From positions 58,361 through 122,360 of the forward strand of contig DATHJB010000011.1 in assembly GCA_035316325.1 (NCBI GenBank): 64,000 bases of DNA, in the 5' to 3' direction. The translations under genes and the position numbers were made by a program. Below the pieces are notes generated by a model. It made no database searches, was not told where the DNA came from, and saw nothing but the letters and a program-made list of their open reading frames with translations. Origin of the DNA: Acidimicrobiales bacterium. Lineage in GTDB: Bacteria; Actinomycetota; Acidimicrobiia; Acidimicrobiales; VFJN01. Positions 23,388-31,551 of this stretch are shown here, in pieces; position 1 is the first letter of the stretch; each line of letters begins with the position of its first letter.

Positions 23388-25931
23388 ATGCGACAGGTCG
23401 CACTCCGCGGGCTGATGGCGCACAAGGGGCGCCTCGCCGCGACGTTCCTGGCGGTCGCCCTGGGCGTCGCCTTCATCGGCGGCGTCCTCACGCTGACCGA
23501 CACCATGAACCGGTCGTTCGACGACCTCTTCGCCGACGTGTACGAGGGCACCGACGCCGTCGTCCGCTCGGACCGCACCATCGAGGGCGACTTCGGCGAG
23601 ACCCGCGCCCGGGTCGACGCCGCTCTGGTCGACCAGGTGCGGTCCGTCGACGGGGTCGCCGCCGCCGAGGGCGGGGTGGAGGGCTACGCCCGCATCGTCG
23701 ACCAGGACGGCGAGCCGGTGGGCAACCCCGACTTCGGGGCGCCCACGTTGGGCGGCAACTGGCCCGAGGTCGAGGACCTCAACCCCTTCCACCTCAGCGA
23801 CGGCCGCGCCCCGGACGCCGCCGGCGAGATCGTGATCGACGCCGCCAGCGCCGGCAGCACCGGCTACGAGCTGGGCGACCGGGTGCCGGTGCTCACCCAG
23901 GAGGGCGCGCAGGACTTCGAGCTGGTCGGCGTGTCCAAGTTCGGCACCTCCGACAGCCCCGGTGGCGCCAGCTACGTGTTCTTCGGCGAGGCCGAGGCCC
24001 AGGAGCTGCTGGGCGAGGTCGGGCGCTTCGACAGCATCTCGATGGTGGCCGACGAAGGCGTCGGCGAGCAGCAGCTGGCCGACGACGTGCAGGCCGCGCT
24101 CGACTCGAGCGGCTCCGGCGAGGGAGCGGGTGGCGACGTCGAGGTGCTCACCGGCACCGCCGTCACGGAGGAGACCCAGTCCGACCTGCGCAGCCAGCTG
24201 TCGTTCGTCACGTCCTTCTTCCTGGCGTTCGCCGTGCTGGCGGTGGTGGTCGGCTCGTTCGTGATCTACAACTCGTTCTCGATCATCGTGGCCCAGCGCA
24301 CCCGGGAGATGGCGCTGCTGCGGGCGATCGGAGCCAGCCGGGCGCAGGTGCGCCGGGCGATCCTGGCCGAGGCGGTGGTGGTCGGGCTGCTGGGCTCGGC
24401 CGCCGGGTTCGTGCTGGGCCTCGGGGTGGCGACGGCCCTGAAGGGGCTGATGGACATCGACTCGGGCCTCGCCGTGCTGCCCACCGCGGTCGTCACCGCC
24501 ATGGGCTGCGGGCTGCTCGTGACGCTGGCCTCGGCGCTGATCCCGGCTCGTCGCGCCGCGAAGGTGCCGCCGGTGGCGGCGATGCGCCACGTCGCGGTCG
24601 ACACCTCGGGTCGATCCGTGCCCCGCTTCGTCGCCGGACTCACCCTGTGCGCCCTCGGTGTGGTCGCCGTGATCGCCGGGGCCGCCGGGCACGCGGTCGG
24701 CACCGTCGGCCTCGGCGTCGCCGCGGCGTTCCTGGGCCTGCTGTTCGCCGGACCGGGCCTGGCCCGCCCGGTGAGCGCGCTGGTCGGCTGGCCGCTGGGC
24801 CGGGTGCGGGGCATCACGGGCACGCTCGCCCGGGAGAACGCCGGCCGCAACCCCCGGCGCAGTGCCTCCACCGCCCAGGCCCTGATGATCGGGGTCGGCA
24901 TCGTCGCCTTCTTCCTGGTGATCAACACCTCGATCCGGGCGTCGTTCGACAAGATCCTCGACGACAACTTCGCCGGCGACTTCATCGTCGACTCCGGCTC
25001 GTTCGGGATGATCGGGCTGCCCCACGTGGTGGCGCAGCAGATCGGCGAGCTGCCCGAGGTCGAGACGGTGGCACCGATGCGGTTCGGCCTGGCCGACGTC
25101 GACGGCGACACCGTCGACCTGGTGGGCACGTCGCCGGCGGCGTTCGAGCTGATGGGGCTCGACGTGGTGGAGGGCTCCGACGCCCTCGGCCCCGGCGAGG
25201 TCGTGCTGCTGAAGGAGCACGCCGACGACGAGGGCCTCGGCGTGGGCGACACGCTCACGTTCGACTTCCTCGAGACGGGCCCCGCCACGCTCACCGTGGC
25301 CGGCATCTACGACGGCCCGCCGGCGGCGGCGATGGGCGACCGCGTCCTCGGGCTCGACGAGCTGGCCCGCCACGTCGCCGACGACACCGACGTCCAGGTG
25401 ATGGTCGGGCTGACCGACGGCGTCAGCGTTGCCGAGGCCCGGCCGAAGCTGGAAGCCATCACCGACCCGTACGTCACCGCCGAGGTGCAGAGCGTCGACG
25501 ACTACAAGGAGACCCTCGGCAGCCAGCTCGACGTGGTGCTCAACCTGCTGCTCGGCATGGTGGTGCTGGCGATCGTGATCGCCCTCCTGGGCATCGCCAA
25601 CACCGTCGCCCTGTCGGTGCTGGAGCGCACGCGGGAGCTGGGCCTCCTGCGGGCCGTCGGCATGTCGCGGCGTCAGCTGCGGGCGACGATCCGCTGGGAG
25701 TCGGTGATCATCGCCCTGTTCGGCACCACCCTCGGCCTGGCCGTGGGCGTGCTGGGCGGCTGGGGCATGGTCAAGGCCTTCGAGGACGAGGGCTTCGAGG
25801 TGTTCCAGGTGCCGGTCGTGACGCTGGTCGTGATCGGGGTACTGGCCGGTGTGCTCGGCATGGGGGCGGCGCTGCTGCCCGCGTGGCGGGCCAGCCGGCT
25901 CAAGGTGCTCGACGCCATCGACGCCGAGTAG
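23388..25931 (+). CDS. FtsX-like ABC transporter permease (MacB family)
   Basis: An 847-residue permease with two FtsX units. A membrane segment near residues 20-38 (FLAVALGVAFIGGVLTLT) is followed by an extracytoplasmic MacB-PCD-like domain (about 45-250), then three helices beginning FLAFAVLAVVVGSFVIYNSFSIIVAQRTREMALLRAIGASRAQV. A central pair of helices (GLTLCALGVVAVIAGAAGHAV) precedes a second periplasmic domain and a final FtsX block containing LLGMVVLAIVIALLGIANTVALSVLERTRELGLLRAVGMSRRQLRATIRWESV. This duplicated layout is usual in actinobacteria, where these transporters export antibiotics, lipids or peptides or transmit mechanical signals. The substrate is unknown. A strong hairpin follows the stop. 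Confidence 0.93.
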   Translation: MRQVALRGLMAHKGRLAATFLAVALGVAFIGGVLTLTDTMNRSFDDLFADVYEGTDAVVRSDRTIEGDFGETRARVDAALVDQVRSVDGVAAAEGGVEGYARIVDQDGEPVGNPDFGAPTLGGNWPEVEDLNPFHLSDGRAPDAAGEIVIDAASAGSTGYELGDRVPVLTQEGAQDFELVGVSKFGTSDSPGGASYVFFGEAEAQELLGEVGRFDSISMVADEGVGEQQLADDVQAALDSSGSGEGAGGDVEVLTGTAVTEETQSDLRSQLSFVTSFFLAFAVLAVVVGSFVIYNSFSIIVAQRTREMALLRAIGASRAQVRRAILAEAVVVGLLGSAAGFVLGLGVATALKGLMDIDSGLAVLPTAVVTAMGCGLLVTLASALIPARRAAKVPPVAAMRHVAVDTSGRSVPRFVAGLTLCALGVVAVIAGAAGHAVGTVGLGVAAAFLGLLFAGPGLARPVSALVGWPLGRVRGITGTLARENAGRNPRRSASTAQALMIGVGIVAFFLVINTSIRASFDKILDDNFAGDFIVDSGSFGMIGLPHVVAQQIGELPEVETVAPMRFGLADVDGDTVDLVGTSPAAFELMGLDVVEGSDALGPGEVVLLKEHADDEGLGVGDTLTFDFLETGPATLTVAGIYDGPPAAAMGDRVLGLDELARHVADDTDVQVMVGLTDGVSVAEARPKLEAITDPYVTAEVQSVDDYKETLGSQLDVVLNLLLGMVVLAIVIALLGIANTVALSVLERTRELGLLRAVGMSRRQLRATIRWESVIIALFGTTLGLAVGVLGGWGMVKAFEDEGFEVFQVPVVTLVVIGVLAGVLGMGAALLPAWRASRLKVLDAIDAE

Positions 25932-25953
25932 CCCCTGTTCCCAACCCCCGCCG

Positions 25954-25983
25954 GTGGGTCCCGCGCCTCGCGCCGGGACCCAC
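25954..25983 (+). terminator. strong hairpin after the ABC permease
   Basis: Nine-base arms GTGGGTCCC (25954-25962) and GGGACCCAC (25975-25983) pair perfectly, and inside them GCGC pairs with GCGC. It lies 23 bases after the permease stop and separates the exporter from the sigma-factor cassette. Confidence 0.65.
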
Positions 25984-26006
25984 TGCCGCGGGTTCGTGGC
26001 GTTCCT

Positions 26007-26035
26007 GTCAACGCGTTCGGGCAGGTGGGCGTCTG
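26007..26035 (+). promoter_or_regulatory. candidate autoregulated ECF promoter (copy 1)
   Basis: GTCAAC (26007-26012), a 17-base spacer and CGTCTG (26030-26035), then eight bases to the sigma ATG at 26044. The same elements at the same spacings precede the second sigma gene (27534-27562), as expected if one or both sigma factors transcribe both genes from leaderless promoters. Confidence 0.6.
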
Positions 26036-26043
26036 TCGGGGCG

Positions 26044-26556
26044 ATGATGACCACCGTGGAGGACGGCTACGACCTCGACCGGCTGTACCGGGAGCACTAC
26101 CGCTCGCTGGTGCGGCTGGCAGCGATCCTGGTCGACGACGTCGCCACCTGTGAGGAGCTCGTCCAGGACGCCTTCGTGGCCGTGCTGCGTCGGGCGGGCG
26201 GCTGGGCGGAGGCCGGCAAGGCACCGGCCTACCTGCGGTCCGCCGTGCTCAACGGGGCGCGGTCACATCTCCGCAAGCAGCAGGTTCGGCGGCGCTGGCT
26301 GCGATCCGTCGACCCGCCCGTCGACCTGCGTGGCGCCGACAGCGCCGCTCTGCTCGACGCCGAGTCGACCGAGATCCTCACCGCACTCCGGTCCTTGCCC
26401 GAACGTCAGCGCGAGGTGCTGGCGCTGCGGTACTACCTCGACCTCTCCGAGGCCGAGATCGCCGCGACGCTGGGCATCAGCACCGGTTCGGTCAAGACCC
26501 ACGCGCACCGGGGCCTCGCCGCCCTGGCGCTCCGCTTCGAGGGAGTCGAGCGATGA
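26044..26556 (+). CDS. ECF RNA polymerase sigma factor, SigE family
   Basis: A 170-residue sigma-70 family regulator with only regions 2 and 4. Region 2 runs about residues 8-75: LYREHYRSLVRLAAILVDDVATCEELVQDAFVAVLRRAG, then YLRSAVLNGARSHLRKQQ. Region 4 runs about 108-165: ALRSLPERQREVLALRYYLDLSEAEIAATLGISTGSVKTHAHRGLAALA, with the helix-turn-helix at EAEIAATLGISTGSVKTHA. The wording is typical of the actinobacterial SigE-family group. Its stop overlaps the next ATG (ATGA), so it is coupled to a single-span membrane protein that may act as anti-sigma or target. The promoter-like GTCAAC-N17-CGTCTG is just upstream. Confidence 0.92.
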   Translation: MMTTVEDGYDLDRLYREHYRSLVRLAAILVDDVATCEELVQDAFVAVLRRAGGWAEAGKAPAYLRSAVLNGARSHLRKQQVRRRWLRSVDPPVDLRGADSAALLDAESTEILTALRSLPERQREVLALRYYLDLSEAEIAATLGISTGSVKTHAHRGLAALALRFEGVER

Positions 26557-27518
26557 CCATCGAGGACCGCCTCCGCCGGGCCATCGCTGCTCGCACCCGT
26601 TCGGTCGACCCGTCCGACGACGGCCTCCGACGGATCGACGAGAGGCTCCGCGACCCTGGAGGCGACGTGCAGTTCCCGACCAACAACCGCTGGTACCTGG
26701 TGGCAGCGGCCGCCGTGGTGGTGGCCATGATCGCCGGCGGCGTCGTGCTGGCCACCGGCGACGACGACGGCCCCACCAACACCGCCGACGAGTCCGACGG
26801 CACCACGACCACCGAGGTCGAGGACACCACGACCAGCACCTCGGCGCCGTCCACGACCACGACCACCACCACCGACACCTCCACCACCGTCACCACGACG
26901 GAGCCGCCGGCACCCTCCGGTCCCCCGGCCGAGGTCGTCGAGAGGGCGGTGTGGCCGCGGCCCTCGAGCGACGTCCGCTTCGACGACCCCGTCGCCGCCG
27001 CCAGCAGCTGGGCCCGCTTCTACGCCGGCTTCCCGAACCCGGTGATCGGCGCCTTCCGCCAGGGCGACAACCGCTCGGGCGAGGTCCCGGTGCAGCCCCT
27101 CGCCGACGGCCCCGAGACCACCGTGCTGGTGCGCCAGCTCAGCGACGGCAACTGGTACGTGATCGGGTCGAACACGGCGAACATCACCGTGACGGCGCCC
27201 ACCACCGGTGGGCTGCTCTCGTGCCCGCAGGTCTTCCAAGGGACCGCGCTCGCCTTCGAGGGCACCGTGCAGGTCCAGATCGACGCCTACCAGCCCGACG
27301 GCGACCGGGTGACGGTCGGCAGCGGCATCGTGACCGGGGGCGGCGGCCCGGCAGCCCCCTTCGACGGCCAGATCGACTGCACCCTGCCGACCTCCGCCGA
27401 GCAGTACGGCATCGTCAAGCTGTACACGGTCGACGAGAGCGGCGAGCCCGGCCGCAGCGGCACCTGGGAAGCAGCGACCTTCCCGGTAAGACTGGACGCA
27501 CGAGCGGCCCGCAGCTGA
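26553..27518 (+). CDS. single-span membrane protein with Thr-rich stalk and Gmad2-like domain
   Basis: A 321-residue protein coupled to the sigma gene by a four-base overlap. Residues 1-45 are cytoplasmic and charged (a candidate sigma-binding part), residues about 47-67 (YLVAAAAVVVAMIAGGVVLAT) span the membrane, and a Thr-rich stalk occupies about 75-120. The C-terminal part (about 205-318) reads NITVTAPTTGGLLSCPQVFQGTALAFEGTVQVQIDAY and ends in TWEAATFPVRL, the pattern of the Gmad2 immunoglobulin-like domain found in spore and cell-wall proteins. No zinc anti-sigma HxxxCxxC motif is present, so an anti-sigma role is only inferred from position and topology. Confidence 0.75.
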   Translation: MTIEDRLRRAIAARTRSVDPSDDGLRRIDERLRDPGGDVQFPTNNRWYLVAAAAVVVAMIAGGVVLATGDDDGPTNTADESDGTTTTEVEDTTTSTSAPSTTTTTTTDTSTTVTTTEPPAPSGPPAEVVERAVWPRPSSDVRFDDPVAAASSWARFYAGFPNPVIGAFRQGDNRSGEVPVQPLADGPETTVLVRQLSDGNWYVIGSNTANITVTAPTTGGLLSCPQVFQGTALAFEGTVQVQIDAYQPDGDRVTVGSGIVTGGGGPAAPFDGQIDCTLPTSAEQYGIVKLYTVDESGEPGRSGTWEAATFPVRLDARAARS

Positions 27519-27533
27519 CGTCTCGTCGAGCCG

Positions 27534-27562
27534 GTCAACCTCGCCCCGTCCCCACCCGTATG
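27534..27562 (+). promoter_or_regulatory. candidate autoregulated ECF promoter (copy 2)
   Basis: GTCAAC (27534-27539), 17 bases, CGTATG (27557-27562), eight bases, then ATG 27571. Spacing is identical to copy 1 at 26007-26035, and the hexamers differ at one position. Confidence 0.6.
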
Positions 27563-27570
27563 AGTCGTTG

Positions 27571-28092
27571 ATGGACAGTTCACGAAGGGACGCCGAGTTC
27601 CGGGAGGCGTTTCCCCGCCTGCACGCTCGGGCCTACCAGGCGGCCTTCCGCCTGCTGGGCGACCGGGCGGCGGCCGAGGACGTGGCGCAGGAAGCGCTCA
27701 CCCGGACCTACGTGCACTGGTCGAGGTTGGACGAGCGGCGGGAGGGCTGGGTCGTGACGACCGCGGTCAACGTCGTGCTCGACGGGTTCCGGAGGGACCG
27801 GCGCTGGCAGGCGTTCCGGTCGTCACGGCTGGCCACGGCCGCCGCCGACGCCACCCACGACGACGACCAGACGCAGCGACTCGACCTGCAGCGGCTGCTG
27901 GCGGCGCTCCCCCGTCGCCAGCGCCAGGTCGCGGTGCTGCGCTACCTGGAGGACCGCCCCGTGCGCGAGGTCGCCGACCTGCTCGGGTGCTCGATCGGCT
28001 CGGTGAAGCGCCACGCGTCCCGGGCCGCCGCCGCCCTGCGGGTGGCGATGGAGTCCGAGGCCACCACCGACCCGGCGACAGGAGGCCTGTGA
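27571..28092 (+). CDS. ECF RNA polymerase sigma factor, SigE family (second)
   Basis: A 173-residue sigma factor. Region 2 is at about residues 10-80 (FPRLHARAYQAAFRLLGDRAAAEDVAQEALTRTYVHWSRL, then TTAVNVVLDGFRR). Region 4 is at about 110-160 (LAALPRRQRQVAVLRYLEDRPVREVADLLGCSIGSVKRHASRAAAAL). It is clearly different from the sigma factor at 26044, so it is not a recent duplicate. A TTG one codon upstream is also possible; the ATG fits the leaderless promoter. Its stop TGA shares one base with the next ATG, again coupling it to a single-span surface protein. Confidence 0.92.
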   Translation: MDSSRRDAEFREAFPRLHARAYQAAFRLLGDRAAAEDVAQEALTRTYVHWSRLDERREGWVVTTAVNVVLDGFRRDRRWQAFRSSRLATAAADATHDDDQTQRLDLQRLLAALPRRQRQVAVLRYLEDRPVREVADLLGCSIGSVKRHASRAAAALRVAMESEATTDPATGGL

Positions 28093-29315
28093 TGTTCGAC
28101 CACCTCGACGATCCCAACCCGCCCCAGCCGTCCGCCCTGCTGGTGGACCGCATCGCCGCCGAGGGCGCACACCGCCTGCGCCGCCGTCGCATCGTCGCCG
28201 GCGGAGCGATCGTGGCCGCCGCGACCCTCGCGGTCGCCGGCATCGCCGCCGCCGGCCGGCTCCCGGGCCAGGACGGCTCCGACGTCGACACGATCGGCCC
28301 CGTCGGGCCGGACACCACCACCACGACGTCGGAGGCCCCCAGCACGTCGACCACCCCCGAGTCGACCACGACCACCACCACCACGGCGGGCCAGCCGGGC
28401 AACTCGACCCCGACGCCCCCGGACACCGGGGAGGGCGGCGACACGTTCGCCGCCGTGATCAAGCACCCCTCGGCCGACACCGCCCAGGTGGTGCTGGCCA
28501 GCGCCACCACCGGCGAGGTCGACCGGGTGCTGGCCGAGTTCCCCCTGCTCAACCGGCCGATGAGCTGCTGTGTCGCCTGGTCGCCCCAGGAGCAGGCCGT
28601 CTACTACGTGGTGCCGGCCGGCGACTACGGGTCGGGCATGCTGCCCGACACCATCTGGCGGGTCGCCGTCGACGACACGACGCCGGACCAGATGGTGGCC
28701 GGATCGAACCCGTCGCTCAGCCCCGACGGCACCAAGCTCGCCTACACGACGCCCTACGAGGGCGACACGCCCGGCGCCCTGGTGGTCCACGACCTCGACG
28801 GTGGCGGCGAGCGCCGCTTCGTCGCCCCCTCGGTGGAACACGGGATCTATGCCACCGGCTTCGCCGACGACGACACCGTCGTGTTCGCCAGCGCCGATCC
28901 GGAGGCGCCTCCGCGAGTGGCGGCGCTGTCGCTGCTCGGCAGCGGCGACCAGCTGTCCGAGGCCGAGGCGCTGGGCCCGCCGTCCACAGCTCCCCCCGGC
29001 ACCGGCTGGTCGTCCCCGGAGCTCCGGGTCGCCGACGGGCTGCTGGGCGTGGTCGAGACCTGCTGCGATCTCGACGCCAACTCGCACGAGGGCGGCGCGT
29101 CGTACCTGGTGGTCGACCCCGCCAGCGGCGCCGAGCTCGACCGGGTAGCCCTGCCGGGCCGGATGCTCGACGCCGAGGCCGGCCCCGAGGGCACGGAGCA
29201 GCTGTTCCTCCGCCCGCCCCCGGACAGCCCCGGTCCCAACAGCCTGCTGCGGCGGGCCGGCGGGGAACTGGTCGAGATCGGTGCCAACACCCAGTTCATC
29301 GCCATCGACTGGTGA
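28092..29315 (+). CDS. single-span membrane protein with Thr-rich stalk and WD40-like propeller
   Basis: A 407-residue protein coupled to the second sigma gene, with AGGAGG nine bases before the ATG. Residues 1-33 are cytoplasmic (RIAAEGAHRLRRRRI), about 34-53 (VAGGAIVAAATLAVAGIAAA) span the membrane, a Thr/Ser/Pro-rich stalk occupies about 72-108, and the outer part has propeller-like blades (CVAWSPQEQAVYYV, NPSLSPDGTKLAYT, VLIVVDP-like strands). The layout copies the protein at 26553: cytoplasmic tail, helix, Thr-rich stalk, beta-rich sensor. That parallel supports a sensor or anti-sigma role, though no recognised anti-sigma domain is present. Cysteine pairs (MSCCVAW, VETCCDL) might form disulfides outside. 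Confidence 0.75.
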   Translation: MFDHLDDPNPPQPSALLVDRIAAEGAHRLRRRRIVAGGAIVAAATLAVAGIAAAGRLPGQDGSDVDTIGPVGPDTTTTTSEAPSTSTTPESTTTTTTTAGQPGNSTPTPPDTGEGGDTFAAVIKHPSADTAQVVLASATTGEVDRVLAEFPLLNRPMSCCVAWSPQEQAVYYVVPAGDYGSGMLPDTIWRVAVDDTTPDQMVAGSNPSLSPDGTKLAYTTPYEGDTPGALVVHDLDGGGERRFVAPSVEHGIYATGFADDDTVVFASADPEAPPRVAALSLLGSGDQLSEAEALGPPSTAPPGTGWSSPELRVADGLLGVVETCCDLDANSHEGGASYLVVDPASGAELDRVALPGRMLDAEAGPEGTEQLFLRPPPDSPGPNSLLRRAGGELVEIGANTQFIAIDW

Positions 29316-29326
29316 CGGACAGATGA

Positions 29327-29371
29327 AATCGGGTGGCTGGTGGCCCCCCAGCGGCCTCCAGCCACCCGATT
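29327..29371. repeat. palindrome between convergent genes (family member 4)
   Basis: Perfect fourteen-base arms AATCGGGTGGCTGG (29327-29340) and CCAGCCACCCGATT (29358-29371), with GGCC/GGCC able to pair further in. The GGTGGCTGG core resembles GCGTGGCTG of copy 1. It lies between the propeller protein and acyl-CoA dehydrogenase stops. Confidence 0.75.
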
Positions 29372-29432
29372 CCTTGGGGCTTCCGCTCTGCATGCCGCTG
29401 CCGATGCGGAGCCCCAGACTCGCGGGGTTGCC

Positions 29433-30650
29433 CTATTCGATCCGCAGCCCGGAGATGGCCCGGGCGATCACCAGCTGCTGGATCTGCTCGGTGCCCTCGA
29501 AGATGTCGAAGATCTTGGCGTCGCGGTGCATCCGCTCCACGGGGTACTCCCGGGTGTAGCCGTAGCCACCCAGGATCTGGATGGCCCGCTCGGTGACCCA
29601 CACGGCCACCCGGCCGGCCTTCAGCTTCGACATCGAGCCCTCGGCGTTGGTGTAGCCGCCGTTGCGGCTCAGCCAGGCGGCCCGGTGGACGAGGAGGCGG
29701 GCGGCGTCGATCTCCATGGCCATGTCGGCCAGCATGAAGGCGATCGCCTGGTTCTGGATGATCGCCTTGCCGAAGGCGACCCGCTCCTTGGCATAGCCGA
29801 GCGAGTACTCGTAGGCGCCCCGGGCGATGCCGATCGCCATGGCGCCGACGGCCGGGCGGGTGGCCTCGAAGGTCGCCATCGCCGGCTGGCTGGCGCCCGT
29901 CTTGGCGCCCTCGCGGGCCCGGGCCAGCTTCCCGTCGAGCTTCTCCTTGCCGCCGAGCAGCAGGCGACCGGGGACCCGGCAGTCGTCGAGCACCACCTCG
30001 GCGGTGTGCGACGCCTTGATGCCGTGCTTCTTGTACTTCTGGCCCTGGGAGATGCCCTTGGTGCCCGGCGGGATGATGAACGTCGCCTGGCCCCGACTGC
30101 CCAGGGTGTGGTCGACGGTGGCAACCACCACGTGCACGTCGGCGATGCCGCCGTTGGTGATCCACGCCTTGGTGCCGTTGAGCACCCACTCGTCGGCGGC
30201 CTCGTCGTAGACGGCCCGGGTCTTGAGGCTCGACACGTCGGACCCGGCGTCGGGCTCGGACACGCAGAAGGCGCCGAGCTGCACCTTGTCGGGGGTGCCG
30301 AAGCACTGCGGCACCCACTCGAGCAGCTGCTCGGGGGTGCCCTGGCCGGCGATCCCTGCGGCGGCGAGGCCGGACCCGAAGATCGACAGGCCGATGCCGG
30401 CGTCGCCCCAGAACATCTCCTCCAGGGCGACCGGGAGGGTCAGGCCGCTGGGGTCGCCGGTGGCCGCCTGGGCGAAGAAGTCGAAGCCGTAGAGGCCGAT
30501 CTTGGCGGCCTCCTCCACGATCGGCCAGGGGAACTCCTCGCGCTCGTCCCACTCCTCGGCGGCTGGACGGATGACGGTTTCGGCGAAGTCGTGGACCCAC
30601 TTCTGGATCTGCTGCTGGTCCTCGTTGAGCTCGAGGGAGAACTCGCTCAT
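29433..30650 (-). CDS. acyl-CoA dehydrogenase
   Basis: FAD enzyme that introduces the alpha-beta double bond in acyl-CoA, 405 residues. The N-terminal helical domain begins FSLELNEDQQQIQKWVHDFAETVIRPAAEEWDE. The middle has AFCVSEPDAGSDVSSLKTRAV (FAD contact) and GTKAWITNGGIADVHVV. The C-terminal domain has RVAFGKAIIQNQAIAFMLADMAMEIDAARLLVHRAAWL, ILGGYGYTREYPVERMHRDAKIFDIFEGTEQIQQLVIAR, including the usual catalytic-Glu region (FEGT). The ATG at 30648-30650 is chosen over an upstream frame opening because the domain starts there. A TTACC/GGTAA inverted repeat lies 45 bases upstream and is a candidate repressor site. Chain-length preference is unknown. Confidence 0.94.
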   Translation of the reverse strand: MSEFSLELNEDQQQIQKWVHDFAETVIRPAAEEWDEREEFPWPIVEEAAKIGLYGFDFFAQAATGDPSGLTLPVALEEMFWGDAGIGLSIFGSGLAAAGIAGQGTPEQLLEWVPQCFGTPDKVQLGAFCVSEPDAGSDVSSLKTRAVYDEAADEWVLNGTKAWITNGGIADVHVVVATVDHTLGSRGQATFIIPPGTKGISQGQKYKKHGIKASHTAEVVLDDCRVPGRLLLGGKEKLDGKLARAREGAKTGASQPAMATFEATRPAVGAMAIGIARGAYEYSLGYAKERVAFGKAIIQNQAIAFMLADMAMEIDAARLLVHRAAWLSRNGGYTNAEGSMSKLKAGRVAVWVTERAIQILGGYGYTREYPVERMHRDAKIFDIFEGTEQIQQLVIARAISGLRIE

Positions 30651-30694
30651 CTGGCTGGCTCCTGTGCGGGGGCGAGTCGGTCGATCACAAAAAG

Positions 30695-30708
30695 TTACCC
30701 TCCGGTAA
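30695..30708. promoter_or_regulatory. candidate operator (TTACC-N4-GGTAA) upstream of acyl-CoA dehydrogenase
   Basis: A perfect palindrome TTACC-CTCC-GGTAA about 45 bases ahead of the dehydrogenase ATG. Such 14-base sites are typical for TetR-family repressors of fatty-acid genes. Two TetR genes occur in the window, but no matching second site was found near them. Confidence 0.4.
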
Positions 30709-30824
30709 TCGGCCGCACCAACGGACACGTGCCCACCAGGGCAAACGCGACGCTACCCACGCGTTCCGAGCGGGAATCGGGACGGGTCGTTGACCCCGGC
30801 GACCCCGCGCCGTTGACTTTGGCG

Positions 30825-31544
30825 ATGCCGACCATGCGCATCGCGATCGCCGAAGCGATAGGGACCCTGATCCTCGTCGTCTGCGGGCCCGGCAGCGCCA
30901 TCATCGCCACCGGTGAGTTCTTCCCCGACGGATCCATCGGCGTCCTCGGCGTCGCCCTGGCCTTCGGCCTGGCGCTGCTGGTGGCGGCCTACGCCGTCGG
31001 GCCGGTGTCGGGCTGTCACATCAACCCGGCGGTCACCTTCGGCATGTGGCTGAGCGGCAAGGTGAGCACGGCGCTGGCGCCCGTCTACGTGCTGGGCCAG
31101 GTCGTCGGCGCGCTCGCCGGCGGCCTGGTGCTCTGGGTCGTCACCGGCACGATCGACGGCTTCGAGCCCAGCGCGAACAACTTCGCCGCCAACGGCTGGG
31201 ACGAGCTGTCACCCGGCGGGTTCGGCTTCGGCGCCATGGTGATCGTGGAGGTGCTGATGACGGCCCTGCTGGTGTTCGTGGTGCTGTCGACGACCCAGCG
31301 CGGCTACTCGGCGACCGTGGTCGGCGTGCACGTGGGCCTCGCCCTCACGCTCATCCACCTCGTGAGCATCCCGGTCGACAAGACCTCGGTGAACCCGGTC
31401 CGCAGCCTCGGTGTCGCGGTGTTCGCCGGGAGCGACGCTCTCGAGCAGCTGTGGGCCTTCGTCGTCTTCCCGATGGTCGGCGCGGTGGTGGGCTGGCTCG
31501 CCCACCGCACGCTCCACGTCGACTCCGACGACGCCGCCGCCTGA
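30825..31544 (+). CDS. aquaporin/MIP family channel
   Basis: Water or small-solute channel of 239 residues with six membrane helices. The first pore motif is HINPAVTFG after VGPVSGC; the second is SVNPVRSLG, where NPV replaces the usual NPA. The Arg after it, part of the selectivity filter, is kept. The overall order matches AqpZ-like channels (EAIGTLILVVCGPGSAI at the start). Extra acidic loop SPGGFGFGA lies between helices 4 and 5. The ATG at 30825 or the one three codons later could be used. It is transcribed divergently from acyl-CoA dehydrogenase and ends eight bases before the convergent cysS stop. The Ala-to-Val change in the second motif may alter selectivity. Confidence 0.9.
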   Translation: MPTMRIAIAEAIGTLILVVCGPGSAIIATGEFFPDGSIGVLGVALAFGLALLVAAYAVGPVSGCHINPAVTFGMWLSGKVSTALAPVYVLGQVVGALAGGLVLWVVTGTIDGFEPSANNFAANGWDELSPGGFGFGAMVIVEVLMTALLVFVVLSTTQRGYSATVVGVHVGLALTLIHLVSIPVDKTSVNPVRSLGVAVFAGSDALEQLWAFVVFPMVGAVVGWLAHRTLHVDSDDAAA

Positions 31545-31551
31545 CGCCGGC

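Noticed and set aside
23364..26054. 896-residue minus-strand frame over the FtsX-like permease
   Set aside because: His/Gln/Glu/Gly-rich antisense shadow of a conserved membrane protein.
26821..26905. Thr-rich coding repeats (ACC/ACG tracts) as a microsatellite or regulatory repeat
   Set aside because: They encode the expected Thr-rich stalk of a membrane protein, as in the neighbouring gene at 28316-28386.
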